A stretch of 64,000 nt of DNA from Selaginella moellendorffii (Eukaryota; Streptophyta; Lycopodiopsida; Selaginellales; Selaginellaceae). A model generated the notes under the pieces. That model was not told the DNA's origin and made no database searches. It saw only the letters and a list, made by a program, of their open reading frames with translations. Shown here piece after piece: positions 63,484 to 64,000 of this stretch. The stretch spans positions 748,196 to 812,195 of the forward strand of contig NW_003314305.1 of assembly GCF_000143415.4 (NCBI RefSeq), given 5' to 3'. The translations under genes were made by a program, and so were the position numbers. Each line of letters begins with the position of its first letter. Positions within the stretch are counted from its first letter, which is position 1.

Positions 63484-63532
63484 ATCGCGCTCCATCAGCT
63501 ACGTCGAATACACCAGAAATACCTGCTAACGT

Positions 63533-64000
63533 AGTTCTGCGTGATGGCGATCGGGTCTTCCAGATGTATAACAATGTGCCACCAGCCGTTTGGTATGGAA
63601 ACGACTTCGCCTGCTTTGCAAACGCACTCCACCGGTTTATGCTTGCCCCGCTTTGTCTCGTGATAGAAGTTCACAAACCATTCAGTGATGGACACTGGAG
63701 TTGCTACGTCCACTCCATCCGGGCTGGGATGAACACCAGGAGGAACACCACCCGGAGGATACAGGATCCACTTCTTGGAACCTTTCTGCGTTCCAAGCCG
63801 AAGTGCTGTTAGGATCAATATGAAACGAGGAGCTAGACCTTGCAGGCCCGAGTATAAGCCACCGATAGTCGGGCCTCTCCTTCCCCAGTATCGAGAAAAG
63901 GTCCTCCCTGAAGTAGACAGGAACTTCATAGTCGGCAGCCAGTTGCTGAACTTTCTCCCAGAACTTTGGATCAAACAGGTAGAGAGGCCGCTCTTCTTTC
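63533..64000 (-). pseudogene. JmjC (JMJD6/JMJ21-like) oxygenase, catalytic exon, frameshifted; runs off the window
   Basis: Minus strand enters from the right edge: RPLYLFDPKFWEKVQQLA, YRWLILGPARSSSSFHIDPN STSAWNA, then in another frame [59 protein letters not shown] and a GT donor at 63532. HxD (in FHIDPN) and the distal His (in GWWHIV) are the Fe(II) ligands of JmjC hydroxylases and demethylases. The frame breaks near 63785 by loss of about five bases at AWNA|KGSKK. The exon after 63533 is missing because the kinase relic begins there. The upstream part lies beyond the window. Confidence 0.8.

Overview
This is nuclear DNA of a land plant, most likely a lycophyte close to Selaginella. Evidence: compact multi-exon genes with introns mostly of 45-75 bp, plant-only families (PLS/SS-type PPR proteins, wall-associated kinase, 120-residue sulfurtransferase, F-box/JmjC), and plant LTR retroelements primed by initiator-Met tRNA. 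The species assignment is inference; no search was run.

Layout. (1) 1-20.3 kb: a decayed, repeatedly duplicated PPR neighbourhood. Block A (1-4.8 kb) and block C (11.35-16.2 kb) are two copies of one segment; a shorter PPR copy B (4.86-6.03 kb) lies between them, and copy D lies inverted at 17.4-18.2 kb. Scattered in it are broken pieces of catalase, a HAD acid phosphatase, the ribosome-assembly GTPase RsgA and LepA. Two genes look intact: a 633-residue membrane protein of unknown family (7.9-9.8 kb) and a 691-residue PPR protein (18.2-20.3 kb, minus). (2) 20.4-22.3 kb: a frameshifted paralogue of the membrane protein. (3) 22.3-29.8 kb: AT-rich, gene-free DNA with a complete Cassandra-like TRIM retroelement carrying 5S rRNA sequence in its LTRs, a long inverted-repeat (foldback) element and a decayed ~220 bp tandem repeat. 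(4) 29.8-42.1 kb: the conserved core, five intact intron-containing genes: a single-domain rhodanese, a SCY1-like pseudokinase, two plant proteins of unknown function, and an HGSNAT-like membrane acetyltransferase. (5) 42.1-64 kb: a second tandem array with three copies of a unit made of spacer, LepA relic and a large F-box gene with a mid-protein F-box. The 3' end of the acetyltransferase gene was copied with unit 2. WAK-type kinase relics follow units 2 and 3, facing pieces of an F-box/JmjC gene. A second nonautonomous LTR element sits in unit 3.

The intact core genes do not form one pathway. They suggest organellar RNA handling (PPR), sulfur transfer, membrane traffic (SCY1-like), membrane transacetylation and SCF-type ubiquitination. 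The dominant theme is gene-fragment duplication and decay. One sequence block (R1, with LepA 3' exons) occurs in both arrays in opposite orientations, so the two arrays share history.
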